Source of the DNA: Dicaeum eximium
Lineage: Eukaryota > Chordata > Aves > Passeriformes > Dicaeidae
NCBI GenBank assembly: GCA_013396995.1
Contig: VWZP01008271.1
Span: forward strand, 186,001-250,000
Reading direction: 5' to 3'
Length of the DNA: 64,000 bases
The translations under genes and the position numbers were made by a program. Below are positions 47,751 to 59,920 of the stretch, piece after piece. The notes below the pieces were generated by a model. That model was not told the origin of the DNA. It made no database searches and saw only the letters and a program-made list of their open reading frames with translations. How positions within the stretch are numbered: position 1 is the first letter of the stretch; every line of letters begins with the position of its first letter.

Positions 47751-49308
47751 CAGGGAAGAAGGCAATTACACTGTTTATTTAAACTGACCAATTATTATTT
47801 AAACCTGATGCAAATTTAAACTTTTTAGTTAAAAGAATGTGCTGCAGGGACTTTATCCTGAGGATCTTATCACATCTTGTGGTTTGACACACAAAGACCT
47901 GGAAACTCAGTCAAAAGTGTTGAAACCATTTAGGCTAAAAAGAGGGAAAAATAAATGCAAGGTTTGCAGTAATTTTAACCCATGATCTGTCACTATTCTG
48001 CTGACATGGAGGAAAGTGGCTGCTCCAAGAGGAAGTGATGCCTCTTGTAGTCAGAAGAGGTGGTTGACAGCAACCCTGGCAAGAACAGAAATTTGCTTTT
48101 TTCTTCATCTAGCTCATTTTAGGAGACAGTTGTATTTTGGAGACAAATCTCCATGCTGTGAAAAATTGTGATCCTACTTGCAGTATGTAACAATTCTGTG
48201 CTGTTTCTTAAGGGGAGTTAGGCACATCTGATTTTCTGGCATCAGCTCAGGTTCTCCCAGAAGGTCTGTTCTGAGCTCCCTGTGCAATGAAGTAAGAGCT
48301 GTGCATATGTCAGTGTATTAAAGGTTCTGCATGCTGTGAAACACAGTTAAGGAAGTTTCTCACAGGCATCCCATGCTTTTATATTTGGAGATCCAGCAAT
48401 CTTGCAATGGCACAAAAATCTGGTAAGAAGCATGGATTTGATTTCAGCTGACAAGTAGTATTGGTTCAAGCTAAATTTACTTCTAGTTTAAAGCATAACT
48501 TAAGAGATTGCTGTTCACTCTTGTTACTTCAGAGATGCAGCATTGAAGAGTGACAATTCAAAGATCAGGAGATGCTTAATTAGGAGCACTTACTGAAATT
48601 TAAAACACTTCCAAGCAGTTAAAGGACAACAGCTCAGATGTTGTAGTAGAGATCACAAGTAATGAAGTATTCTCTCACACACTGGCATTACTGATAGCAT
48701 GGACATTTTCTGCACACTGAACTGATAATAATTCAACACAGGCTCACACATCTCAAGACTGTCTCTTGTATCTCAGTATTGATTAAGAAGTGCTCACCCA
48801 AACGTCAAAATCAGTTTTTCCAAAATAATTTTTTCACTGAATAGCAGCTTGGTTGATGAACATATTTTAGAAGATGTTTGTTCCCCATCAAAAAGCCAAC
48901 AGTTTCAAACAAGAAAACATTCATTGTGTGAATTAATTCTAAATATAGAATGAATAGATAAATATAGATAAACTATAATAAATATTTCTGGACATTTGTT
49001 TTATTTACTTTCATCCCACCAGCCCATCTTGAAGTGAAAAACTGGAATATCAGAACTGGGCACTGAATGATATCATGCAGAAATAGGAATGCCTGAAGAG
49101 GAAAATTTATCATGTTTTACTTGTCTCAAAACAACTTAGAGCAGGTAAATTCTGACAATTTGGGATCCATCTTTATCTGAAGAACTCTCCTGTTTCTGTC
49201 AACAGGGATGTCACTTGGCACCATGAGTTCAGGAGATAGATTCTTATCTACCAGAAAACATGTATTTGACCTGACAAACAAAGACCTAATTTTATCACAG
49301 TAGTGTTG

Positions 49309-49378
49309 ATTTTTGTTTGGGTGTTTGTTTGTTTATTTGTTTGTTTGTTTGTTTTGTTTTGTTTTGTTTTGCTTTTTA
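49309..49378. repeat. GTTT/GTTTT microsatellite
   Basis: About 70 bp of GTTT units turning into GTTTT units on the right. The change of unit length is typical of simple-repeat evolution, and no insertion is attached to it. Confidence 0.93.
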
Positions 49379-52300
49379 GAGTAATCTAAGGTCCTTGAGG
49401 AGTATGATTAAGTCAATTATTTACTTAGGGAAAAGAAAATTCTGCCGTAAAAACCAGAATTCTAATTATAAAGAGGCATTTCTGTTTGCATTCCAGTGAA
49501 TATCTTCCTCAATATTGCTTGGTTGTCACTCAAGAATGGGAATAATGGGGTGTACTGTTATATATGTTAGTAAACCTGCAGAAAAGCTCCCATTTCATCT
49601 ATGCCCTTTAATGGTCCTTGAGGATCAGAACAAACCAGCCAAGACTTAATTTTCTACTAATTAAATGGCATTTTTGTTTAGTCTACATCAATCAATAATA
49701 CACTGTTTTTAATGCTCAGTGCCATCTGCTTCTAGCTTCTTACACATCTAAAACTCAAATGCCAAAGCCACTCTTACAATAGGGCAAACTGAAAGAATTA
49801 TTTGCATTAAGGAGCAATCCATATTATTAATCTCTGTTGCAGTGTGTAATGAGGACTGAATTCTGATGACATTACCCATGTAAACTACAGTGATTTAAAA
49901 TTTATTTACTCCTGAAACTTGACTAATCTCTTGAAAAGTTCAGATCAGCATCGTTTATCAGAGAGAGAATTTGATTTTGAAGCCATTAACAGGGTGTCAG
50001 ATGTAATATCTCACTATACCTTCTACATAACACCATTTTCCCTAACAATTTCATAAACAGGGTACATTTAGAATTAAAAATGTAGCCTCCACAACACAAA
50101 ATGCCAAGAAAAGCAGTTTAGTATTTTACAAACATGCTGTAAGTGAAGAAAGTCAAGCTTTTAAAATTGGAATGACTGTATTAATTCACAGCAGAATCAC
50201 ATCCAGAAATTTGTTTCAGCCTAAGGATCAGGTAAATGGATTTAAATTTCTTACAAACAGTATTTGTTATTCTTTATATATCTTTCTCACCTGCAGTCTT
50301 CCAGAAATATTCAATTACAGCATCACAGAGAGCAAAGTAGGATATGCTCACTTCCATCTGGATTCCAGCCAGTGCTGTCAGCTAGGTCCATCTTTAAGTT
50401 CCCATACACCACTGGGTAGGCAGAGTAGCTGTACCACACACCTCTTCCACGGGGGTAACACAAAAGAATATTCACACAGAGCTCTCCATCAGGAGTGAGA
50501 TGTCAGCCCCTCTGGAAAGTTGTTTACAGGCCATGTAAAAGAGGGACAGAGAAAAGGATTGACTCATGGCAGTCAGATTCATAAACAGTGACCCAAATAT
50601 CATTGTTTCAGAAGGAATGGTGCAAGAGCTAAGCTCCCTCCCATGAATTTGGACGGCCAGTATTTATGCTGCAGATAACCCCAGCTGACCTTTCTAGCCT
50701 TCAAAGAATAACAGCATTGCTGAGATGAACCAGTATTGAAAAACTTTTCCAGTGTGTCAGGCAAAAGAAACTCTTGGTTCACACCATCTCTGCTGTCTTT
50801 CTTGATCTTACATAAGTGTAACTCATAAACAGGAGTCTGTTGCAAGGAAATCCAGGCTGCTCTTGTTCAAATTCCACTACCTCCCTTTTCCACTATATCT
50901 GAACAATACCTTGTGTTAACCCTCCTGGTGGGGGATGAGAAAAGCAATTAACTTAATAACTTTGGTGCCATAGCATAATTGGTGCCCCCATTTCTCCCTT
51001 CATGATAATTTCTAATGCATGAAGAATTAATATTTAACCACCTTCTAAACCTTATGATGTCTAGGTTATTACTTTTATCAGATACTGGATAATGCATATT
51101 ACATTACAACAAAATTGTGTGAACTCTCACTTGGAAAAAGAAATCACTCGTTTTCTTACAGCCTCAATATTTCACTCTGGGAGAAAAATTAAATATGTAC
51201 ATATAGCTTAGCCTCAGCTGCATCCTCAGACAGAAGCCCACCATATGCCTTCTATTTTTTTTTCCTACTATTTTTGTATTTTGGGAAATGCCCAAAACAA
51301 GCACTTCCATTCCTCCCTTGGTATGATTTTGAAGTGATGAAAGCTGACTCGGTTGACTTCTGTGCACAGGGCAAATTAACAGGACCATACCACAGAACTA
51401 ACCACTTTGAACTAATATAAATTTAATCACCGCTATTTGTTATGAAGGTAAATACAAGCATCCTGACTCTGGGAGCCTCTCCAGAGAGCAAAGAATACTG
51501 AAAGAAAGGCATACTAAGTTTCTTAACATTGCATTATTGCAGCCCTGCTGTCCTTTCCTGAACAAAAGAGAAATATATCTCAAAAAAAAAAAAAAAAATT
51601 GTCCATGGAATAAGAAGCATTGTTCTGTGGCTAACATAAATCATGCAGAAGCATTTGACCCTAGCTGCTTTTCTTGGGTCACTTCATTAGCTAGTCTTAC
51701 AAGCATACCTTCCCTTGAAGCAGGTGGCTTGGTGCACTCTTCCCCCTGCAGGTGTGGGGTTTGCAGGCACCACTAATGAGATGAAATTTGGGCAAAAGCA
51801 GGTGATGTCTGCATCTTGTATTGAAGGTCATTCTGGAAATACAAGTTCAATGAAGCAACCCTATACCTGGAGGCAGAGGGAGAGAGGGGTTACATGTATC
51901 CTGCTGTGACATGCAGCAAGGGTCACAAATGCCACGAGAGCATGTCATTGTCCATACACAAGCATTATTGCATCATTGCACCTTATAATAAACATAATGA
52001 AAAAGGTTTGTTTTTTTTTTTTTTAAGCAGGTCTCAAGAATGCAGCAGGATTATGTGTATAAAAAGATGGCAGCAGAATTAGCAGAGCCAGAAGTAGAGT
52101 CTGGAGAGTCCATGTTTCTCACAAGCCTTGTTTTCATGCTGGCCAGTCAACCACACTACTTCCTTTACTTGGGAGTTAGCTGTTGGTGGCAGAAGTCCAA
52201 AGAGCTTCTGCATGTGCTCACAGTTATCATCTACATCTCTTTCAAACTTCTAAAATGTGCCTGATATTGATCAGATGTCAGCATTTCCAGGGTGTTTGTC

Positions 52301-55300
52301 AGTCTTAACAACTTCTTATCCCCAGTTTATAGCCTTCTACCTTCATTCATTACATGGAAAAAAGGCAGCAAACTTTTATAGAAACCCTGGCTACTTCCTC
52401 ACACTCAGATCTAGGTGCACCTTGAGGTTAAGGTTGCAATGTGCCTAAGGCAACCTGAACCATAGTTCTCATTTTGAGGGGTCAGAGTCAGGGTCCCAGG
52501 TCCTCACCATGTCTCCTCTGTTGACACACAGGGCCCAGGTGGGACAGGTCAGCTTAGATGATATGGACCACAGGACAGGAAATCTAAAATCTCCCTTGTC
52601 CCATCATGCACCTGATCAGGAAACTGCAAATGGGGTCAAAGTGGTGGGGCTCTGACACCAGCCTGACATAAAAACCATTTCCCTGACATGCCCCTTTGGC
52701 GTGCAAGATCCCGGGTCACAGTGCCCGCTGCCTGGCTGTCTTTTCAGACTGTGCTTCCTCTGCTTTGCTAGTGCTCTCCTTGGCTTCCCCTTCTCCTCTG
52801 TCTTGCATTTCTTTTAACAAGTCTGATGCAACTTGCACTTCTTCATGTGAGGACAAGCCACACATCAGAAGATAAAATTGCTCCCTACAGATTTGTTTGC
52901 AGATCCAGAAAAATAATCCTTTGCAGAAGGAATTTTTCAACACAGTGTGCCTATGCCAAAATGCCTCAGCAGATTCTCTTGACTTCCCTCCTCCACTGGA
53001 CTAATCACTCTGCTAGGAGTCTGTTCCTGTTGCTCTCAGGGAGGCAATGGAATAAACTGGGTAATGGAAGCCACAGAAGTGGCAAATGTCCTGTGTTTTA
53101 TTCACCTGCTCTTCCTGCCCTAGGAAGGATGTGGGTTGATCTTGAGAGGAAAGACATCAGATCACTTCTGTTTCTTTATTTTTCTAAAATCACCCGCTAA
53201 GTGAAATAAAAAATTGTGCACAGGAATACTAACAGGTCTTTGATTTCTCTCCTCACTAAAAGCCAGCAGCTGCTTAGTGTTCACACAGAAAAATAAGCAA
53301 TATGATGATTGTGGCTACTTGCATTGATTTGTTTTTTTGTATTGCTCTCAGTCAAATTTCTTAGCACTTTTAGACTGGAAAAATCACAGAGAGTATCAAA
53401 ATTATTTGCTAGGAAATTGCTAGGAAGAAAAAAATATTCAAGTAAACAGATTGTGAGTTATAGTTTTACCATAAAGTGGCTTTGCTGACAAGAGAATTAG
53501 ATTAAGATGATCTTGACAAGCAGTATGTTGTGTTAACTGTGCCAAGTTTTTCTATGCTCATATATATATCTTATTAGTAAGTTGGAATATTTTTTTCCCA
53601 CATTTCATGGAGAAACTGATTTACAGTTTACAAGTTTACAAAACAAAATCTTTTTGTATTCTACATCAGGCTTTCTGTTTACATAGAACTATCTCCAATT
53701 CTTCTTTATCCTCTAGATTATTTTTCTTTCATCAGATTTACTTCATTACTTCCTTCTTCAAAACAGATAATTTCTCCCAGCCCCCTAGATTGTTTAGAAG
53801 GAGAAATAATTAAAGATAGAGAGAGAGAAGTGAGAGGTTTTGATGTCACATATTCAGTTATGCCTTGGTTTTTCTAGCTTATCATTTTCTTGAGACCCCC
53901 TTATACTGTATCTAGCATCCCTTGAACAGCAATTTGTCAAACCTTGTTTGTCATAGCTTCACCTCCACAAGTGAGAAAAATGCCTGTTTCTACAAATGTC
54001 CAAATAAAACCTTTTCCAGAATCAAATGGTTAGTGCCCTGAATTGTCATGTAGCAAATGCAGTCTCTAAATAATTTCATAATGTATGCAGATTCAATGGG
54101 AAACAGGAAATAGAGGAATTCAAAAGAGATCTCACCTCTGTTTGCTTTTTCCTTTTGCCCAGTTTTTGAGCTCCATCCTAAGTCAGTATAAAAGTGCATC
54201 CTCTCCCCAGCCTACTCCTGTTGTGGCTGTATTCATTCAGCACTCAAGAAATAGGTGCCTGAGTAGCTTGGATCCAAGGTGGATCTGGCCACACACCAGA
54301 CTCAGGTCTACTTTTATCTTTGAATCAGTAAGACTGAGGTTTTTGTCTGTCACATAACTATTTTCCCCACTCTCAGAGTTGCTGGAGCTAGCGTGGCGTG
54401 AGAACAAAAACAAAAAGAAAGATTGGCTGCAATGTTCACGTACAAAAGGAAAGCTGATATTAGTGTAAATTCTGAACAGTACACTTGCAGGAGATTAAGC
54501 AATTGCTGACTTTCTTGGAAATGCTTCTCTGGTTCGTGTTTCACAAATGTCCCACAGAAAATGAAATGCACTCACATTGGCCAAAGAGCCAGGGGGGAAA
54601 GTGTGGCTCCTGGTTGGTTTATGCTGAGTATGGAAAACTGTTTACATGGATTTATACTGAAGACATTTCCAGTAATGCTGTGCTCCCAGCTATGAAAGAA
54701 TTGCAGAGCCCCAGACCTCACTGGAGCCCTCTTACAGGATTCTCCTTAATGTCCTGGCCTAGCCCCTTTCTAAGCTCTCTCTGTAAATTCTCTGTTACAA
54801 GAGCAGGGGTGCACAGCAAGCAATATATTTTGAGAGAAATATTGTTCTCCTAGCAAGACCATATATATCATTGCTTCTGGTCAGCTTCTGGGCTCATGTT
54901 TTACACAAGTGAAGGATGTCAAAATAGGGCAACACTGCCTATCATTTAGTATTATGCCAAAACCAAACCCATTGATATGAAAAACATCTAGGAACTCTAT
55001 GGATTATTTTTTACAGATGTACCATACACAGATCTCCACAAGGTCAAGAGAGGGGAGCAGAGGAGATTTGACTCTGTCTGAAATCTCTTATCCAGCAACT
55101 TTTTCTGTGACCACAAACTTTATTGTGGGTATTGTATGTTCGTATTAAGGTAATTAATAGGATGTGTATTTGTGAAAACACAATTACAGTGTGTGTGTAA
55201 AGTGCTCATCACTCATTCTCTCTACTCTAGAATGCTTCTGTGTGATTGCAGACAAGACACAGAAATGATTGATCCACTGCTAGGGAAAAGTTGGCTAAAT

Positions 55301-58079
55301 AAGAAATAAAAGCCAAGCATACACAAACATAAAGCACTCAGGGAGATGGCTTTATTCATATTATATCAAATCCATATTTTACTATAATTCTGGAGACTGT
55401 GACCTATCAACAAATGTGGGATTGTTCCTTTCCTTGGTAAAAGTAATACCAGAAAATTGAATTACCTTCCTCTTCCTACTTCCTTGAAAGGAACAGTCAC
55501 TTCCTATAACACATTTCAGACATCATAACATTTCTACCCAGTTATGCCTGTAAATGATCTTTCACATATTTGGGATGGACCATCATGCCCTTCTAAATTA
55601 TAATCTTACAAGCAGAAATTCTTCTGGTGTATTCTGATATCAACATGTGAAACCAACACACAAATACAACCTTTTTGAATTTACTTATAAAGCTCTTTGC
55701 TCTCCTAACATGTTTCTGTGGCTTTAGATTTTGAGCTTTGTGAGTCTTGGACTGTTTCATGCTACTTGCTTGGCTGTGTGCATTATGGCTGAGTCCTGCT
55801 GGGAGTTCTGAAGCAAAGAGAAATGGAGATGGAGACAGGAGTAGCTGCCTGTGCTGGATGAACTTTGATGTCAGATGAGGGCAATTCCAAGAGACAGAAT
55901 AAAGCGCTGGTGTGCTTCTGCAAAGGCCCAAGCCCATAGACCAGACAACCACGAGTCCTCTACCAGGAGGACTTTCTTCACCTGTTGTGGCTGTGACCAT
56001 AATATCCCAGCACTGGAGAAGGTAGGTTCTTTGGCAATACAGATAATGGGAATGCTTGGAGAATAATATATTTTGGGACACTGTTGTTTTATCTGGAATT
56101 TTGAACACGCTTGCCCTGTCTAATGCCTTTGACCTCTTTATTTAACCCTAATCTGACATAGTTATATCCTTTTGTGGCAGGGAAACTACTAACCACCCCA
56201 AAGGACAAGATAGATTGTTGCTGTATGAAGTCAAGAAGGTAACTTGGTGTTTCTCTTCATTCATAGTCTTAGGACTTTTCTTTTGTCATTTCGATGCACT
56301 TTCGTTTACATGTACTATTATTCCATTTGAAGTGCAGTTTTCACTTTATAGGATTTTCTAACATAGATGGTAAAATGTAGTTTCTACAACAAAATTTAGG
56401 TCCATAATGGAAAGGTTAGGTTTTATACATCTAAAAAACCAAAGCCTGAATCCCTAATGATTCATCCACTGTTGTACACACGTCCAAATCAGAAGTGGAA
56501 ACATGAAATATAGGGAGTAATTAGGTGACGACTAATGAAGACTAATGATTTTGCTACTACAAGATGAGATTTTTAATATCATCTTATTTTCAGACTGACT
56601 TTACACACTTACACTTTGTCAGCTGAAGTTTGCCATGGGATGAAATACACATGGAAAATAATTTGAGAGGTCTGCTTGAGGTACTGAGGTGCTTATTTCT
56701 AAGGAAATTTGAGGTGAGCAGAGAATGATTTATCATTGATAAATCAAATTCCAAAGAATGTCTTCAAACACTAAGGTTAAAATAACAGAAAGATCTATTT
56801 ATGAACTTGCAGATAACCAGAAACAACAGTGTGGAGAGGAGTTAACCACTTTTATTCACCTCAAAAGAAGGTTTAAAATGAGGTCCTAACAACTATTATT
56901 TGTCAGTGGTATTTACTAATTTGATTAAAACTTATATAAGAAGTGATTTCACAAATATGTGCTTGTTCTTCTGTGGCTGACATTTCACAAAGGGGCCTGG
57001 AACGAGCAGTGGTTTAGGGGGATGTAATTTCTTTCCTGTTGTTTAAAGGAGCAAAATTTGCAGGACTAGTTGAGACTTTGAGAGGGGAGCAAGCCCTGGT
57101 GCCTCCAGCAGAGCATGGGGATTGCATTTGAACTGCTGTACATTCTGCTTCTAAAGGCATGTTACTGTCACGCTTCAAACAGGTGGAGGGAGCTCATGCA
57201 GCACACAAACCTTGGGATTTGCACTGCTGTCCCCTCTAACTTCATATGAACAAGATTTACTTCTCAGTGCGGTCAGACCAGTGAAACCTCAACATCACTG
57301 TGCAGTACCTGCCTAAGAAGTAATGCAGTTCTGAGGGAGTACTACCCATAGGACATGCAAAACAGAAGCTATAGGAAGTCAGGCACATTGGCAGCAGCAC
57401 CTTCTGAATGTTCACTGCAGAAGGTGCAGCCATGGAAAGAATTAGGGAAGGTTCAGGAAAATTCCACAAAAATTACCTTTCTGAAGATAAGAAATGAAGC
57501 AACAGAAAGGACAGAAAGGACTTTCAAGTAATGAGTACTGAAGAATACACAGGAAATACAGACTCAGTGACAGAGCAAACTGGTCACCTCAGTCATGTGT
57601 CATGTTTCTACTATTTTCACTTCACATGCTAGCTAAGATAAAGAAAATAATTTTGCAGCTAGAATGAAATACTCCGTCTGAAGGCCAATTTGAGCCTTTA
57701 ATCCATGAGATCTTGGCTTTCTCCCAAAGCAGAATGAAACATTAACCAAAGAAACTTTGAAATCTTTGATGAAATTGAGTCATTTTCTAGCCAGCCTTGC
57801 TGCCCCTAATCCCTGTGACAGGAGCAGGGAAAATGCTTATGAATGCTACAAGAGATTGTGTCTGTGATCAGAGAGCCAGAAACACTTAATGAATAGCTTG
57901 TCTGAGCCAAGTGTAAAACAAGGGAGAGTTTTGATGAAAAGTCACCTGCCTGTGCTCCTCTCCTCCTGCCTTTGATGTCTGGATGATATGTTGCTGTATT
58001 TTAGGTGCCCGCCAAGACAGGCTGTTTTAGAAAGGCTTCAGCAGAAGACATGTATCCCACAGTGAAAAGCACAACAGAT
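49379..58079. other. Anonymous gene-poor AT-rich DNA
   Basis: About 8.7 kb without a recognisable gene or mobile element. It has A17 at 51582-51598, T14 at 52011-52024 and a GATTTATCA/TGATAAATC inverted repeat at 56727-56745. The longest frame is 171 codons on the minus strand at 55593-56108. It has no domain, signal peptide or splice structure I can recognise and is best treated as chance. Confidence 0.58.
51582..51598. repeat. Poly(A) run, 17 bases
   Basis: An unbroken run of 17 A. No upstream retroposed gene or SINE body was recognised, so it is not called a retroposon tail. Confidence 0.93.
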
Positions 58080-59920
58080 AAGGCAGCCTGGTGTTTCTGG
58101 GACTCTACCACACTGAGGACCTTTTTGTGGAATGGAAATCTGGGGAAAACTCTGTAAACAGACCCAGGAGATGTACAGAGCCACTGAGCACGTGAGGATG
58201 ATGTTAGGAAGCTGAAGCCTATGTGGATTTGAAATTGGTGAAAGACGTGAGAGGTAACATGAAAGGTTTCTTCAGGTGTTTCAGCAGCAAAAGATCTACA
58301 GAAAGCACAGGCCCACTGCTGAACATGGCAAGGAACCTGGAAAGAATAAACACAGAAGAAGCCAAGGTGCTAATGGTCTTTTCCACTTGGTCTTTGTTGA
58401 AAAAAACTGCCTTCAGCAATTAGTGAAAACAGTGGGAGATCCCAGAGCAAGGAAGATGTTGTTGGAGGATCAGGTTAGGGAACTCTTAGAGACACTGTAA
58501 GTATACAAGTCATGGACTCTCATGGGATGAGAGACTGCTGAGGTGGCTGCTTAATGGAACTGCAAGGCCTTTCTGGCTTGTGTTGGAAGGATCATGATGA
58601 TGGGAGTCATTCGTGTGGGGTGAGAGAAAGCAAACATCTCTTCTCAGGAAAGCCAGGAAAGAAAATCTGGAGAAGTATAGGACAGTTAGACTCACCTCAA
58701 TCACTATGAAAATGATAGAGTGGATGATCCTGGAAACTATTTCCCGTTGCACAAAAGATCAGAAAGAGATTGTGTAGTCAGCATGGATTTACAAAGAGGA
58801 GCTCTTTTCTAAGTAACCTGACAGCCTTCTAAAATGAGGCTAGTTTGGTGTATGAAGGGAGAACAGTGGATGTTATTTACCCTGACTTTAGTAAGGCCTT
58901 TGACACCTTCTTCTGTGACAGCCTCATAGAGAAGCTGAGAAAGCACAGGCTGAGCAAGTTGACTGTGAAATGAACAAAAAGCTGGCTGAACTTCCGGCTT
59001 CAAATTGTTGCCCTCAGCAATACAAAATGTAACCAAGGGCCAGTCATTAGCGGGGAACTCAGTTAGTACTTGACTAATACTGTTTAACAGTTTCATTAGT
59101 GACATGGGAGACTGAGGAGTGTGCATGTGCCACAAGTTGGGACATGGTGAAAAACTGGGAGGAGTGGTTGATACACACCACATGGTTGTGCTGACATTGA
59201 GTGGATCTCAACAGGCTGGAGAAAGCGACAGAGGGCAACCTCATGAAATACAGCAAAGGATATGCAAAGTCCTGCACCTGGTGAGGAAAAACCCTGTGCA
59301 TCCATATAGACTGGAGGACAACCAGCTGGAAAGTAACTGGCAGAAAAAGACCTGGGTATCCTGGTGAATAAGGAGATGAACATGATCCAGCAATGAGCCC
59401 TTGTGGCAAAGACAGCCAACAGCATGCTTTACTGCATTAAAAAGAACCTTGCCAACACTACTGGGCACTGGTGAGACAAGACACATCTGGAGCTCTGTGT
59501 CCAGTCCAGTGCAAGAGACATGGGGACACACTGGAATGTGTCTGGTAAAGGCTGGGAAGATGACTGTAATAGGAACACCTGATACAGAAGAAGAGGCTGA
59601 GAGAGCAGGGACTGGTCAGCTGGGGGAAGAGAAGCCTCAGGGAAATTTATCAAGGTGTATAAATACTGAAAAGAGGTAGTAAAGAACAAAGAGCCAGTTT
59701 CTTACCCCTGGTATGCAGTGGAACAATTAGAGGTAATGGACACAAACTGAAATACAAGACATTCCAATTGAATACAAGAAAAAACTGGTTTTACTCTAAG
59801 ACCAATCAAGCCCTGGAAGGCATCGTCCAAAGAGCTGGGCTGTGAAGTCCTTATGCCTGAGGGTGTTAAAACCTGACTGGACACAGTCCTGAATTCAGCC
59901 ATTCTATGACTTCATAAAGT
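58080..59920 (+). mobile_element. Large decayed CR1 LINE, plus strand (RT region to 3' end)
   Basis: About 1.8 kb matches the second half of CR1 ORF2 and the 3' end, in order. First comes the linker before the reverse transcriptase ('tttcagcagcaaaagat' and 'gcccactgctgaa', near 58280-58325; 'gaggatcaggttagggaac', near 58465). Next are the RT fingers ('agtcagcatggatttacaaag', near 58777) and motif A at 58866-58907, which reads VDVIYPDFSKAFDT and keeps its catalytic Asp at 58884-58886. The motif C region near 59121-59141 has lost the expected Asp-Asp pair and only the AAGTTGGG-like flank is readable. Post-RT words then run to an ATTCTATGACTT-like 3' end at about 59900-59915. A TGA at 58971-58973 interrupts the frame, with several indels elsewhere. 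The 5' edge is approximate. It is non-functional and old, and the subfamily differs from the copies at 2.5 and 13.6 kb. Confidence 0.88.

Larger units (their letters stand above)
39111..49308. other. Anonymous gene-poor DNA with simple repeats
   Basis: About 10 kb with no recognisable gene, RNA or mobile element. Simple features are T16 at 41574-41589, an ATT/GTT microsatellite at 41761-41826, A12 at 45011-45022, a purine-only-like strip at about 45220-45262 and G11 at 47740-47750. A GC-richer, CpG-containing strip lies at about 46590-46690. The open frames (longest 113 codons at 44771-45112, which reads through the poly(A) tract as a lysine run) look like chance. The 3-kb part 47143-50171 has no open frame of 60 codons on either strand. 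Confidence 0.6.

Noticed and set aside
55593..56108. 171-codon minus-strand open frame
   Set aside because: No domain, signal peptide, membrane segment or splice structure recognised. Composition is ordinary and it is open by chance in a long gene-free interval.
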